Assembly (NCBI GenBank): GCA_963693315.1
Contig: CAVNZG010000994.1
Span: forward strand, 1-64,000
Length of the DNA stretch: 64,000 nt
Source of the DNA: Diogma glabrata
Taxonomy: Eukaryota > Arthropoda > Insecta > Diptera > Cylindrotomidae
Direction of reading: 5' to 3'
This document shows positions 45,651 to 55,988 of this stretch, in pieces (the first letter of the stretch is position 1; each line of letters opens with the position of its first letter). The position numbers and the translations under genes were made by a program. Under the pieces are notes generated by a model. It did not search any database. It was not told where the DNA came from and was given only the letters and a program-made list of their open reading frames with translations.

Positions 45651-47011
45651 TATGGAGGGGCTGAAATCTCACAGCTCTGAGATATCAAGACTTCGGTCGT
45701 GGCTAAGGATGTTGATATAGTTTTCGGCAAAAAACTTTTATGAGGACATGGTTTTTAGTTTTGGGCTGCGATGTATATCAAACATAACTCTTTGTTAAAG
45801 CACAAGTATTTTTTATCTCTGTTTAAAAATTTATTACAAAACTAACACGAAACATTAAAACGTTGCCGGAAAATTATAATCAAAATTCCAAAAATATTGT
45901 TAAATTAAATAAAATCAAACTTTTTCAAAATTCCAAAAATATTCCAAAAATTAGAATAAAATCAAATATTTAAACTTTTTCTAAATTCCAATAATATTTG
46001 ATTCTTAAAAATTCAAACTTACAAAATTCTAAAAATATTGCAAAAATTATTACAAAATCAAAAATATTCAAACTTTTTCAAAATTCCAAAAATATTTCAA
46101 AAACTAACAAATTCAAAAATTTCCATGTCCAATTTCATTTTAAATTACATTTACGTCATAAAAACAGCTACATTTTTTTTCCAAAAAATTGGCTAAAAAA
46201 ATAAACGAAATCATTATTTCAATCATTATTTGTTAGAATAACTTCTAAGAAATAAAATCGAGGACGATAAAACAATAAACGAAATCATTTTTTGACACAC
46301 TTGACATTATTTTTTTGACAAACTTATAATGCCATAATTCTCTATAATAATAATAAAATATCATGTCATACAAATTATTAATTTTATTTTTTTCTAAAAA
46401 AATTGGGTAAAAAATAAATAAAAACCTTTCTTTTGACACACTTGACAACATTTTTTTGACAAACTTATAATGCCTTAATTCTCAATAATAATAATAAAAT
46501 TTCATTTCAAACAAACAATTACTTTTATTTTTTTTCCAAAAAATTAGATAAAAAAATAAATAAAAATCTTTCTTTTGACACACTTGACAACATTTTTTTG
46601 ACAAACTTATAATGCAATAATCTAGTTTTTGATCTCACATACCAATCCCTACCATCAAGATTTCTCCAAATTCAATGTTCCTACTCGTAATCACTTAAAA
46701 TGAACGTTTTTTAAGCCAAAAATATGAAAATTTGCTCTTTTTGACACACTTCCGGTACAGTTATCAAACACAGCGTCCTTTCGGACCTGTCCCTTGAGTA
46801 TACCTTTTTTAGAAAAAAAAATGTTTGAGACCCCTCCAGCGGTTTTCCCTGTAGCGTAGGTAATGACGGCCGGCCGACAGACACACACATTTTTTTTTTG
46901 CTTTTTTAAAATCAGTAGGTCCTAAAACGTCGAGAAATGCCAAAAAAAGTGGGGGTAAGAATTTCACTTTTGGCTCATGAATGTAATACTTAGGTCTTTC
47001 AGACCGAAGTA
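45651..47011 (+). mobile_element. Non-autonomous element copy A2
   Basis: Complete copy in forward orientation with both ends (TATGGAGGGGCTGAAAT... and ...TTTCAGACCGAAGTA). It is inserted in the tandem leader of the relic LTR element and has about three of the 140-bp GACACACTTGACA units. This copy gives the clearest target site: CAATCAAAAAAA before and ATTGATTAATC after. Confidence 0.8.
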
Positions 47012-47455
47012 ATTGATTAATCAAAATCCAGCACTACTTTATATCACGAGTCATCCACTAAACATAATATCAACATTCAAGATCAACAACCTAAAATAAA
47101 TCAATAGAAGATCAAAACTTTCAATCAAATCTGTAAGCAAGTTAGCAAGCAATAGCGTGCTCTCATCAAGGAATATTCCATAACCAAAATGCTACCTTTG
47201 ACTGAAAAAAGTTCATCCGCCAGGACCCCGTAGATATCACCTTGGCTAGTATCACCGGGTAAAAAAAATCTAATGGACCAAGCCTGGGCCAAGCCCGCGC
47301 CACAGCTTTTGGGGTTTGGGCCAGGCTTAACATTTGGACCAAGCTGGGGCCAAATCTTTCAAACCAGGCATGGGCGAAGTCTGGCGAATAAGACTTGGCC
47401 CAGGTCTTCCAAGCCAATTTTTTCCCCAGACCTCCTTTAAATGTGTAGAAAGAGG
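47012..47455. other. Leader continuation, then GC-richer degenerate repeats
   Basis: 47,012-47,170 continues the relic LTR leader. 47,270-47,430 is unusual: it repeats motifs such as AAGCCTGGGCCAAG, TTTGGGCCAGGCTTAA, GGACCAAGCTGGGGCC and ACTTGGCCCAGGTCTT in both orientations. Similar motifs recur right of the foldback (48,905-48,990). Confidence 0.55.
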
Positions 47456-48794
47456 TTTAGACCAGGGCCAAACCGTTATAAATATCGAAATTGATGAAAA
47501 ATTCTTAGCAGTATACGAATGGTCGGAAAATGTAGTTAATGGTCTAAGTAATCAAGGAAAAATCGACGAAACTGAGTAAAAGTCCCGGAAAGGGGTGGGG
47601 GTTGTAGTATATACGTTTTTAGGGGTTTGTATTAGTTTTTTGCGATTTGCGACTAAACTATGCATCCTATTGAAAAAAGTTTAATGTAAAAGAGATTATA
47701 AAAAAATCTAAAACTTTTTTACATTATTGACCATAACCACAAAATTACCGAGAAAAATGCAAAAAACCGTTGTTTTTGTTTTTAATTTATAACTTACTAT
47801 CGCAAAAGTTTTTATATTTTCATGAAAATCGGTGAAAATGTTCTTTTTTGTGTTTCAAACAATCCCAAATTTTTTCAAAGCGAAATATTTAATTTTCGTT
47901 GTTTTATGAAGAAAATTAAAAAAAAGACCGAATTTTCAATCGAAAAATTTGGTTAGGAAATTTTCGATTTTTGAGTTTTACCAGTGCTCATTTTTTTGTT
48001 GAATTCCCAACTTTAATATAAAATTGAAATATAATATTATTTATGCACAAAAAGATCGTTAAAAAAGCGAAAAACCGAAAAAACTACTTTCAAATCATGA
48101 ATTTCTTTTTCTTTGTTTATTTACAACAAAGAAAAGGAAATTCATGATTTGAAAGTAGTTTTTTCGGTTTTTCGCTTTTTTAACGAACTTTTTGTGCATA
48201 AACAATATTATATTTTAATTCTATATTAAAGTTGGGAATTGGGATTTCAACGAAAAAAATTAGCACTGGTAAAGTTCAAAAATCGAAAATCTCCTAACCA
48301 AATTTTTCGATTGAAAATTCGGTCTTATTTTTTAATTTTCTTCATAAAACATCGAAAATTAAATATTTCGCATTGAAAAAATTTGGGATTGTTTGAAACA
48401 TAAAAAAGAACATTTTCATCGATTTTCATGAAAATATAAAAACTTTTGCGATAGTTAGTTGTAAATTAAAAACAATAAAAACGGTTTTTTGCATTTTTCT
48501 CGATAATTTTGTGGTTATGGTCAATAATGTAAAAAAGTTTTAGATTTTTTTATTATCTACAACTTTTACATTAAACTTTTTTCAATAGGATGCATAGTTT
48601 AGTCGCAAATCGCAAAAAACTAATACAAACCCCTAAAAACGTATATACTACAACCCCCCACCCCTTTCCGGGACTTTTACTCAGTTTCGTCAATTTTTCC
48701 TTAATTACTTAGACCATTAACTACATTTTCCGACCATTCATATACTGCTAAGAATTTTTTTTTCCTTTAACAGGATTGGCCCTGGTCTAGTTGT
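47456..48794. repeat. Foldback (large inverted repeat), 1.34 kb
   Basis: Arms of about 660 bp (47,456-48,120 and 48,130-48,794) are reverse complements, from TAGACCAGGGCCAA at the outer ends to a short loop near 48,125 (TTTCTTTGTTTATTTACAACAAAGAAA). The arms have diverged by scattered substitutions and small indels. Each arm includes a stretch readable as ENVVNGLSNQGKIDETE-stop, too short to assign. Confidence 0.9.
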
Positions 48795-49066
48795 GGAAAG
48801 ACTAATATATATAAAAATAAACTTAATATGGCCTGCACATGTTTACAATGCATTAACCTGGTGAATCACGCGTAATATAGTAAACTTAATCTTGGTTCGG
48901 TCTAGGCATTTACAACTGGCCCAGACTGAAACCAAAGTTAACTAGCCAAAGCTTGGCTCGCCAATACTGGCCCAAAATTGGTTCGTTGTTTAATATTGGC
49001 AGTTCCTACACGGGTATAACCTCTTTTGTCATTTCAACATTTTATTCGGTTATTGTATTTGTAAAA
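48795..49066. other. Spacer with TTGGGCC-type repeats
   Basis: It holds several short diverged motifs (ACTGGCCCAGAC, CCAAAGCTTGGCTCGCC, TACTGGCCCAAAATTGG) related to those at 47,270-47,430. There is no ORF. Confidence 0.45.
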
Positions 49067-49208
49067 TATGGAGGGGCTGAAATAAGCTTATTTCAGCCCC
49101 TCCATCCTCTTTTCTTAAGCTCTGAGATATCAAGACTTCGGTCTGGGTTAAGGATTTTGAATAGTTTTCGGCAAAAAACTTTTATGAGGACATAGTTTTT
49201 AGTTTTGG
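49067..49208 (+). mobile_element. Non-autonomous element copy A3, first part
   Basis: Begins TATGGAGGGGCTGAAAT and is interrupted at TTGG by an LTR retrotransposon; it resumes at 56,545. Unlike the other copies, its terminus forms a perfect 38-bp palindrome (49,068-49,105, centred on AAGCTT). Confidence 0.85.
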
Positions 49209-49764
49209 TGATGTGATCATTAACCTTTGAATTAATATTTCATATTTAGTTAATCTTTTCAAAATATTTGGAATTAGAATCAAAAAATGTACGAAAACAA
49301 ATAAATTGCAGTCGTTTTTATTTTAAGTAAGCTAAAAGAAAATATCATGAAATTGTTATTGTTTAAAATATTTACTTCGTTTTGAAATTAGAATCCAAAA
49401 ATGCATTAAAACAAATAAAATGCAGTCATGTTTATTTAAAAATCTGAAAGTAGCAAATATTGTTATTGTTTAAAAGAATTGAAATAAGAATCCAAAATTG
49501 TATTAAAACAAATAAAATGCAATCGTGTTTATTTAAAGTAATTCAGAAGTTATAAAATATTATGGAATTGTTATTGTTTAAATGGAAATTGAAATTATAA
49601 ACCAAAAATGTATAAAAGAAATAAAAATGAAAAGATGAATAAAGTTTTAAAAAAAAGTCAGATTTTAACAGACCACGATCAGTAGAAGAAGTGTTTTATT
49701 TTTACGGTACTTCATCGTGGGTTTCCTCAGACCGCTAGCGGTCAGTATTCTAAAGATCCTTACA
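49209..49764 (+). repeat. 5' LTR with internal tandem repeats
   Basis: 556 bp. Four diverged units of about 110 bp each contain GGAATTAGAATCCAAAAATG-like sequence, then AAAACAAATAAAATGCAGTC, then TTGTTATTGTTTAAA. Each unit carries an AATAAA-like hexamer. The 3' LTR has the same structure. Confidence 0.95.
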
Positions 49765-49767
49765 TTT

Positions 49768-49785
49768 TGGTGACAGCGGTGGGAT
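49768..49785 (+). other. Primer-binding site
   Basis: TGGTGACAGCGGTGGGAT lies 3 bases after the LTR end. It fits the 3' end plus CCA of a leucine tRNA. Confidence 0.75.
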
Positions 49786-49949
49786 ACTGGCCAAACCACT
49801 AGCCGAGGAAGCTCACGATGATCCGTAGAAATGAAACCTTCTCAATCAATGTTGGTCTGAAAGAAAATTTCAATAAAAAAAAGTTTGAACAGTGAATGAA
49901 AAGAAAAAATTTTAATGAAACAGAAATGTGTATAGTGAAATGAAATATT

Positions 49950-50400
49950 TTGTTTGATCCATGTTATGTTGTGATTAGAAAGAAAATTTTAAAATAAAGA
50001 AATTTGAACAAAATTTGAACATGAGTGAAATATTTTGATCCATGTTATGTTGTGATTAGAAAGAAAGTTTTAATATAAAGAAATTTAAACAAAATTTGAA
50101 CATGAGTGAAATATTTTGATCCATGTTATGTTGTGATTAGCAAGAAAAATTTAATATAAAGAAATTTGAACAAAATTTGAACAGTGAGTGAAATATTTTG
50201 ATCCATGTAATGGTGTAATTAGAAAGAAAATTTTAATATACAGAAATTGGAACAGTGAGTGAAATATTTTGATCATTCTTATGTTGTGAAGAGAAAGAAA
50301 GATATTTGGATCCATCCAAAGAAATATTTTGATCCATGTTATGGTGTGATTAGAAAGAAAAGTTTGATAAAACAAAAAAGTTATTTTGTATGTGAACAGT
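49950..50400 (+). repeat. Tandem repeats in the 5' leader
   Basis: About five to six units of roughly 60-82 bp, each with GAAATATTTTGATCCATGTT and GTGATTAGAAAGAAA (starting near 49,950, 50,029, 50,109, 50,190, 50,262 and 50,320). They are non-coding. A role in packaging or translation control is only a guess. Confidence 0.75.
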
Positions 50401-50525
50401 AAAGTTATATATATTCTGATCAATTGCTTGATGATCGTAGGAAGATTTTAGAAAAAGAAAGTGCAAACTTGCAGAAAAGTGGTTAGTGAAGAAAAAGTAC
50501 AGGAAAGTTAAGACGAGTATTATAT

Positions 50526-51683
50526 ATGAAGCCGGAAGAATTTGTTACTCTATTACTCAGTAACAGAGGTGTTGATAAAAATCCGGAATTAGAGAAAAAG
50601 TTAATCGAAGTAGCGGTTGGACTTTTGGAAAAGAACGAACCAACCAACATCATCAAAAGGCAGCTAAATCTTCTCATTGATCAAAGCTTAGGAGCTGAAC
50701 AATCACTGGACAAGGCAGCAGATAAGGTAGGACCTTCCAATTTATTAATTTTAAATCAAAATTTAAATAGTAATAGTGATCTTAGTGTTAAAATGGGGTC
50801 AATTAAGTTAGAAAGTGCGATGAATTTATCTAAAAGCATTCGATTTGATGGTGACAGGGATAGCCTGTACGATTTCATTAGTTCAGTTAAATATTATTTC
50901 GGGAATGTTAATGAGAAAGTAGAGTATATGAAGTTTATAGTACATACGCGTATAGGAGGTACGGCGAAAAATGCTATACGAGGTATTGAGAACGACATTA
51001 CTGATCCAGATAGATTGGAGAAGGAATTGACGAAGAGTGTCAAACAGAACCGTTCAGAAGAAATAATTAGAGGTGATTTTATTAGAAATTGGTTTAGTAA
51101 AGAAAAGGGATTAGTAGAATATAATTTAAAATTCGATAAATTAACAATTGAATATGTAGAAGCTAGTGAATCTGGTGTACCAGAAGATTATAGAAAGGGT
51201 ATAAGATTTAGAGTGGATAGAGAAATGGTAGATTATTATATTCAGGGTTTTAAGGAAATGTCTGTTAAGGGATATATAGTAAATTCGAAGCCAAAAAGTG
51301 TGGCTGAGGCTAAACAAGCGGCTGAAGTAGCAGTGCGACAATTTACATCTAATTATCGACCTCCAAGTAGAAGTTCTTGTTTTAAATGTGGAAGAGTTGG
51401 TCATGTTGCCCAGTATTGTAGGACAAATGGTTCTTCTAGAATAGTAAATACAATTAGATCAAATGTTACGAAATGTTACAACTGTCAGGGAATTGGACAT
51501 TTTGCGTCTAATTGTTCTACGCCAAAAGGAGGAAAAGAAGGAAAAACGATTAAATGTTTTAAATGTCAGGAAGTTGGACATATAGCAAGAAATTGTAAAT
51601 CTGGAAGTAACAAGCCAGCGGAAAACTGGAAAGGGTCGGGACAGCGGGAAGAATCACCGGCCCAGAAAAATTTAATTGGTTAA
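50526..51683 (+). CDS. gag of the intact LTR element, three zinc knuckles
   Basis: The 385-aa structural protein has a helical N-terminal part, a capsid-like middle (residues about 95-270), and three CCHC knuckles: CFKCGRVGHVAQYC (51,378-51,419), CYNCQGIGHFASNC (51,474-51,515) and CFKCQEVGHIARNC (51,555-51,596). The ATG at 50,526 follows a 740-base leader. The stop TAA is at 51,681-51,683. The pol frame overlaps upstream of this stop, and the heptamer A AAT TTA lies at 51,668-51,674. Confidence 0.93.
   Translation: MKPEEFVTLLLSNRGVDKNPELEKKLIEVAVGLLEKNEPTNIIKRQLNLLIDQSLGAEQSLDKAADKVGPSNLLILNQNLNSNSDLSVKMGSIKLESAMNLSKSIRFDGDRDSLYDFISSVKYYFGNVNEKVEYMKFIVHTRIGGTAKNAIRGIENDITDPDRLEKELTKSVKQNRSEEIIRGDFIRNWFSKEKGLVEYNLKFDKLTIEYVEASESGVPEDYRKGIRFRVDREMVDYYIQGFKEMSVKGYIVNSKPKSVAEAKQAAEVAVRQFTSNYRPPSRSSCFKCGRVGHVAQYCRTNGSSRIVNTIRSNVTKCYNCQGIGHFASNCSTPKGGKEGKTIKCFKCQEVGHIARNCKSGSNKPAENWKGSGQREESPAQKNLIG
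51668..51674 (+). promoter_or_regulatory. -1 ribosomal frameshift heptamer
   Basis: A AAT TTA fits the X XXY YYZ rule in the gag frame and ends 6 bases before the gag stop at 51,681. The pol frame is exactly -1 and is open across this point. A downstream stem or pseudoknot was not worked out. Confidence 0.7.
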
Positions 51684-54600
51684 CATCATGTAGTAGTGGT
51701 AGTCTTCCCATAGTGACTTTAGCGACATTAAATTGTAATCCAAGGGTGGTTGAATATTTGATCGACACTGCATCAGAAGTATCGTTAATAAAAGAAAGTT
51801 TAGTTATGGGATTGGAAATTGATGCGAGTGATAGAGTAAGTTTATTGGGAATCGGAGGAATTCCAAGGTGTACTTTGGGAAGCATTGAATTAGAAATTGA
51901 AATTGGGGAGTTGGAAAAGTTTAAACATAAGTTTTTTGTTGTGCCATTTGATTTTAGTTTGAAGGTAGATGGTATTTTGGGTATTGATTTTATAAGAGAA
52001 AATAGTATTAGTTTATGTTTTGAGAAAAATACCATGAGGACAAGGTTTTATACAGTAGAAGTGAAAATGTTAGGTATTGTTGGTGATAATTGTAGTTTTG
52101 TTATTGTAAAGGAAAAAATAAGGGTTCCAGCGAGAACCATGTGTTGTATTCAAGTAAAAGGAATTGGAGAAAAGGTTGGAATAGTAGAAAAAAGAGAGAT
52201 ACAAGAAGGAGTATTAATGGGCTCGTGTATAACGGAAAACTCAAATGGGAAGGTTTGGGTATGTGTAATGAATATTAATGAAGAAGAAAAAGAATTAGAG
52301 TGCCCAGAGGTTAAAGTAGAAGAGGTAGAAATAGAGGATTTCGAAAATATGAGTGAGAATGGAACTTGTTGGGAAAATAGAATTCAAAAGTTAGACAGTT
52401 TGCTTAGATTAGAACATTTAGAGCAGGAGGAAATGGTAGGTCTGAGAAAAGTATTGCACGCCTTCAATGACAGTTTTTATCTCCCAGGAGATAAGCTCGA
52501 AGGATGTATTAAATATAAATCTGGAATTAGGTTAATAGAAAATACAAGTCCAATATTCGTTAGACCTTATAGATTACCATATGCTCAGCGAAAAGAAGTA
52601 GAGGAACAAGTTGAGAAACTGTTGGAAAATGAAGTGATAGAGCCAAGTAGCTCGCCGTGGAATGCGCCTGTGCTTTTGGTAAAAAAGAAAATTGATGCAA
52701 CCGGTGTTCAAAAGTACAGATTGGTAGTAGACTACCGTAAACTCAATGAAAAAACGATTCAAGATACTTATCCTTTGCCCAATATTATAGAAATTTTAGA
52801 CAAATTAGGTAAAGCGAAATATTTTAGTGTATTAGATTTAGCTTCGGGATTTTATCAGATGGGATTGGAAGAAAAAGATCGAGAGTTAACAGCTTTCACT
52901 GCAATGGATCAGAAATTCCATTATAAGAAAACACCAATGGGATTGAGAAATAGTCCGGTGAATTTTATGAGAATGATGAACGCAGTGTTAAGTGGGTTAA
53001 ACGGAATCGCGAGTTTAGTGTATATGGACGATATTATTGTTTTTGGTACGAATTTAGAAGAGCATAATTGTAGATTAACTCAGATATTAGAACGATTGAG
53101 AGAAAATAATTTAAAGTTGCAGCCGGATAAATGTGAATTTTTAAGAAGAGAGATTCAATACTTAGGACATATTGTATCGGAAGAAGGTGTGAGACCAGAC
53201 CCAAAGAAAATTGAAAAAGTGAGAGATTATCCAAGACCTAATAATGTTAAAGAAGTTCAGCAGTTTTTAGGATTTATTGGCTATTATAGAAGATTTGTGC
53301 AGAATTTTTCGAAAATTGCGAAACCATTATCAGATTTAACTAAAAAAGATTGTAAATTTGAGTGGAAAGGTGAGCAACAGGAAGCGTTTGAGTTATTAAG
53401 AAATAAGCTCGTTGAAGTGCCTATTTTGAAATATCCAAATTTTGACGAACCGTTTATCGTTACGACGGATGCGTCTCAAGAAGCTATTGGAGCGATATTA
53501 AGTCAAGGAAAAATCGGAAAAGACTTGCCAGTTGCTTACGCAAGTAGGGTGTTGAACAGAAGCGAAAAAAATTTATCAACCATTGACAGAGAGTTGTTAG
53601 GGATAATTTGGGGTATTAAACAGTTTCGACCATATCTTTACGGAAAGAAGTTTGTAGTGGTAACGGATCACAAACCTTTAACGTATTTAAGAACTATGAA
53701 AAGTCCAAGTAGTAAATTTGTTAGATGGCTAGATGAAATTGCGGATTTACAGTTTGAGGAGATTTATTATAAGAAAGGAGGATTGAATACAAATGCGGAT
53801 GCGTTGTCGAGAGTTTTTATGGTGGAAACAAGAGCACGAAAAGTGGCACGTAGTAGAAATAAGGAAGAAGATGATAGTGATAACGAAGACACAAGTAGTG
53901 AAGATGAAAACGAATTAGAGAAAGAAGATATTGAAAGTAAGGTGAATCCAAGTAAAATGTTTAAAGTTAGCGAAATTGAGGGTAAAACTAAGAGTAGTGA
54001 TGAGGAAAGTGAGCAAGAGAGAAATATGGAAGAGTTAGAGAAAGGACAGCAAGTTGTTAATGAAAGTATACGAACAAAAATGCTAAGAGAATCTCATGAT
54101 GCCCCATTAGGTGGACATAGGGGGTTTAAAACGACGTTGAAAAAAGTTCAAGAGAAATGCAAATGGAAAGGAATGGGAAAAGATATTAAGAGGTATGTAA
54201 AAAATTGTGAAAAATGTCAATTAAATAAAATTTTGAAATCGAAAAAGAATCCAATAATAATAACTGATACTCCATTGAGACCTATGCAAAAGTTGTGTAT
54301 AGATGTTGTTGGCCCATTACCAGAATCAATAAAAGCACATAAGTTTTTATTGACAATGCAGTGTGCATTTAGTAAATTTGTAATTGCGGAACCTATTAGA
54401 AATCAAGAAGCAGAAACGATAGCAAGAAAGCTGGTACAAAAGTTGATTATACCATATGGATTACCAGAAGTGATTTTAAGTGACCAAGGAACAAATTTTA
54501 TGAGTAAAGTTTTTAAAAATATTTGTAATTTATTTGGCATAGAAAAAATTCAAACGAGTGCGTATAGGCCTCAGAGCAACGGATCTTTAGAACGATATCA

Positions 54601-55123
54601 TAGATCGTTGAAAGAGTTTATTAGGCATTACATCAATGATAAGCAAAATGATTGGCATGAGTTAGCAAAACTAGCGTGTTTTTCATACAATGCGACAAAA
54701 AATGATGCTACAGGATTTAAGCCGTTCGAACTAATGATGGGGCGAAATGTAGAAATGCCATCTGCGTTTAAAGAATTAGAGCAACCTTTTTATGCCTATG
54801 GAGACTATATAAAAGAATTGAAAGAAAAAATGTGTAGAATAAATCAAAGAGCGAGGCAAAATATTATAAAATCTAAAGAAAAAACTCAGGAATATTATAA
54901 CAAAAACTTATTGGAAAAAAATTTTAACATTGAAGATTTGGTAAAACTTAAAGTAGAAAAAGTGAAGCAAGGAGAGGCAAAGAAATTAAGTTCGCAATAT
55001 GTTGGACCATTTGAAGTGGTAGATGTGACAAATACAAATGTTAAGATAAAGAAGGGCAAGAAGAATACAACGGTTCACAAAGATAGAGTAGAGAAGTTTT
55101 ATTGCGAAAATTTTGAAGGGTAA
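51669..55123 (+). CDS. pol of the intact LTR element (PR-RT-RNase H-IN)
   Basis: About 1,150 residues read after a -1 shift. Protease active site DTAS at 51,764-51,775, where Gly of DTG is Ala. RT: VVDYRKLN near 52,727, YMDD at 53,021-53,032. RNase H: TTDAS near 53,464, TDHKPL near 53,666, ADALSR near 53,797. Integrase: HHCC zinc finger (HDAPLGGH, CEKCQ) at about 54,093-54,222; DDE residues at 54,302-54,304, 54,482-54,484 and 54,590-54,592. An acidic linker rich in Glu/Asp/Ser separates RNase H from integrase (about 53,830-54,050). The frame is uninterrupted to TAA 55,121-55,123. Confidence 0.95.
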
Positions 55124-55694
55124 CCAAACAATTAATGAGAATTCGAATTGGTCGTATATATTTTAATTATATTTGATTAGTAGATTAAGTTGTTATTTGC
55201 TACAGGATATTACCTGTCACCTGACGAATCGGATAAGGTTAACGTACAGTTAAATTTAGTACATAGGAATTTTGAATATTTTAATAATAATTTTTTTATT
55301 TTCATGTAGAGTATGTTGAGGGAAATTTGATCGTAAAATTATAAACTCAATGAAAGTTGATGATAGTTACAAATTTTGATAAAGTTAATTTTATATTGGG
55401 AAATATGCATAATAATATAAGCAAAAAAGCAAAGCTAATTTTTTTTGTTAAGAATCAGCAAATTTGATTAAATTGTTTATTAAATATGAAGAAATTTAAA
55501 TTAAAGTTTTATGTTTGTAATTGAAATTGTAAATTCAGGTAAATTAGCAGTTCAATTTTTTTTATTTTTATTTGTTGGATTAGAAAAAAATCAAAAAATG
55601 ATGATTTTGGAATAAATAATAATGGTAAATTTTTTTAAAAAAAGTAAATTTTTTTTTAAAGTTAAAGTCATTGTAAATTTAGTCGTGTGTCAAA
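55124..55694. other. Non-coding stretch between pol and the third ORF
   Basis: AT-rich, with no env-like gene or splice signal I can defend. It contains a TAACGTACAG patch near 55,238. Confidence 0.5.
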
Positions 55695-55943
55695 ATGGGT
55701 AAAACAGAAAGTAAGCCTATTAAAGATTCCAACAATAATGGAATTGTTGTTCATCAAGAATTAATAAATTTAACTCAAGAGAAAGTGGAATTGCATTCCA
55801 CTACAAATATTTTAGTCAAAAGTTTAGTAATGTTGTTGGTCATATTTTTTATATTGTGGATTATTAAAAAAGTTTTAAACGAATTTAAGAAAAAGGTTAT
55901 AAGTGCAACTAGAGAGGCCAGGGGTCTACAGATACAAGTTTAA
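55695..55943 (+). CDS. Third ORF: small myristoylation-type membrane protein
   Basis: The 82-aa protein starts MGKTESKP, which fits an N-myristoylation signal (Gly2, Ser6, Lys7). After a polar stretch there is one hydrophobic segment at residues about 40-57 (VKSLVMLLVIFFILWII), then a basic tail (KKVLNEFKKK). It lies between pol and the 3' LTR, where errantiviruses carry env, but it has no env features. A similar plan is seen in the ORF at 6,795-6,971. Its role is unknown; membrane anchoring of the particle is a guess. The intact frame in a young element argues it is real. Confidence 0.7.
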   Translation: MGKTESKPIKDSNNNGIVVHQELINLTQEKVELHSTTNILVKSLVMLLVIFFILWIIKKVLNEFKKKVISATREARGLQIQV

Positions 55944-55988
55944 AATTTGCAAAATCCTGGAAGATTTTTACTTGGGAAAGGGAAGGTA

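Noticed and set aside
46691..47024. ORFs with a Gly/Pro/Arg-rich part in copies A1, A2 and A3 (also 58,532-58,849)
   Set aside because: Each is disrupted differently between copies, and the family shows no conserved frame.
47160..47220. Start of a gag gene in the relic LTR element
   Set aside because: A short frame from the ATG near 47,190 stops within about 15 codons; too little to call.
49950..50400. CRISPR-like array in the regularly spaced leader repeats
   Set aside because: Units are contiguous diverged tandem repeats without unique spacers, in a eukaryotic retrotransposon.
55124..55694. Envelope gene in the intact LTR element
   Set aside because: No ORF with a signal peptide, furin site or fusion-peptide features; only the 82-aa ORF lies in this interval and after it.
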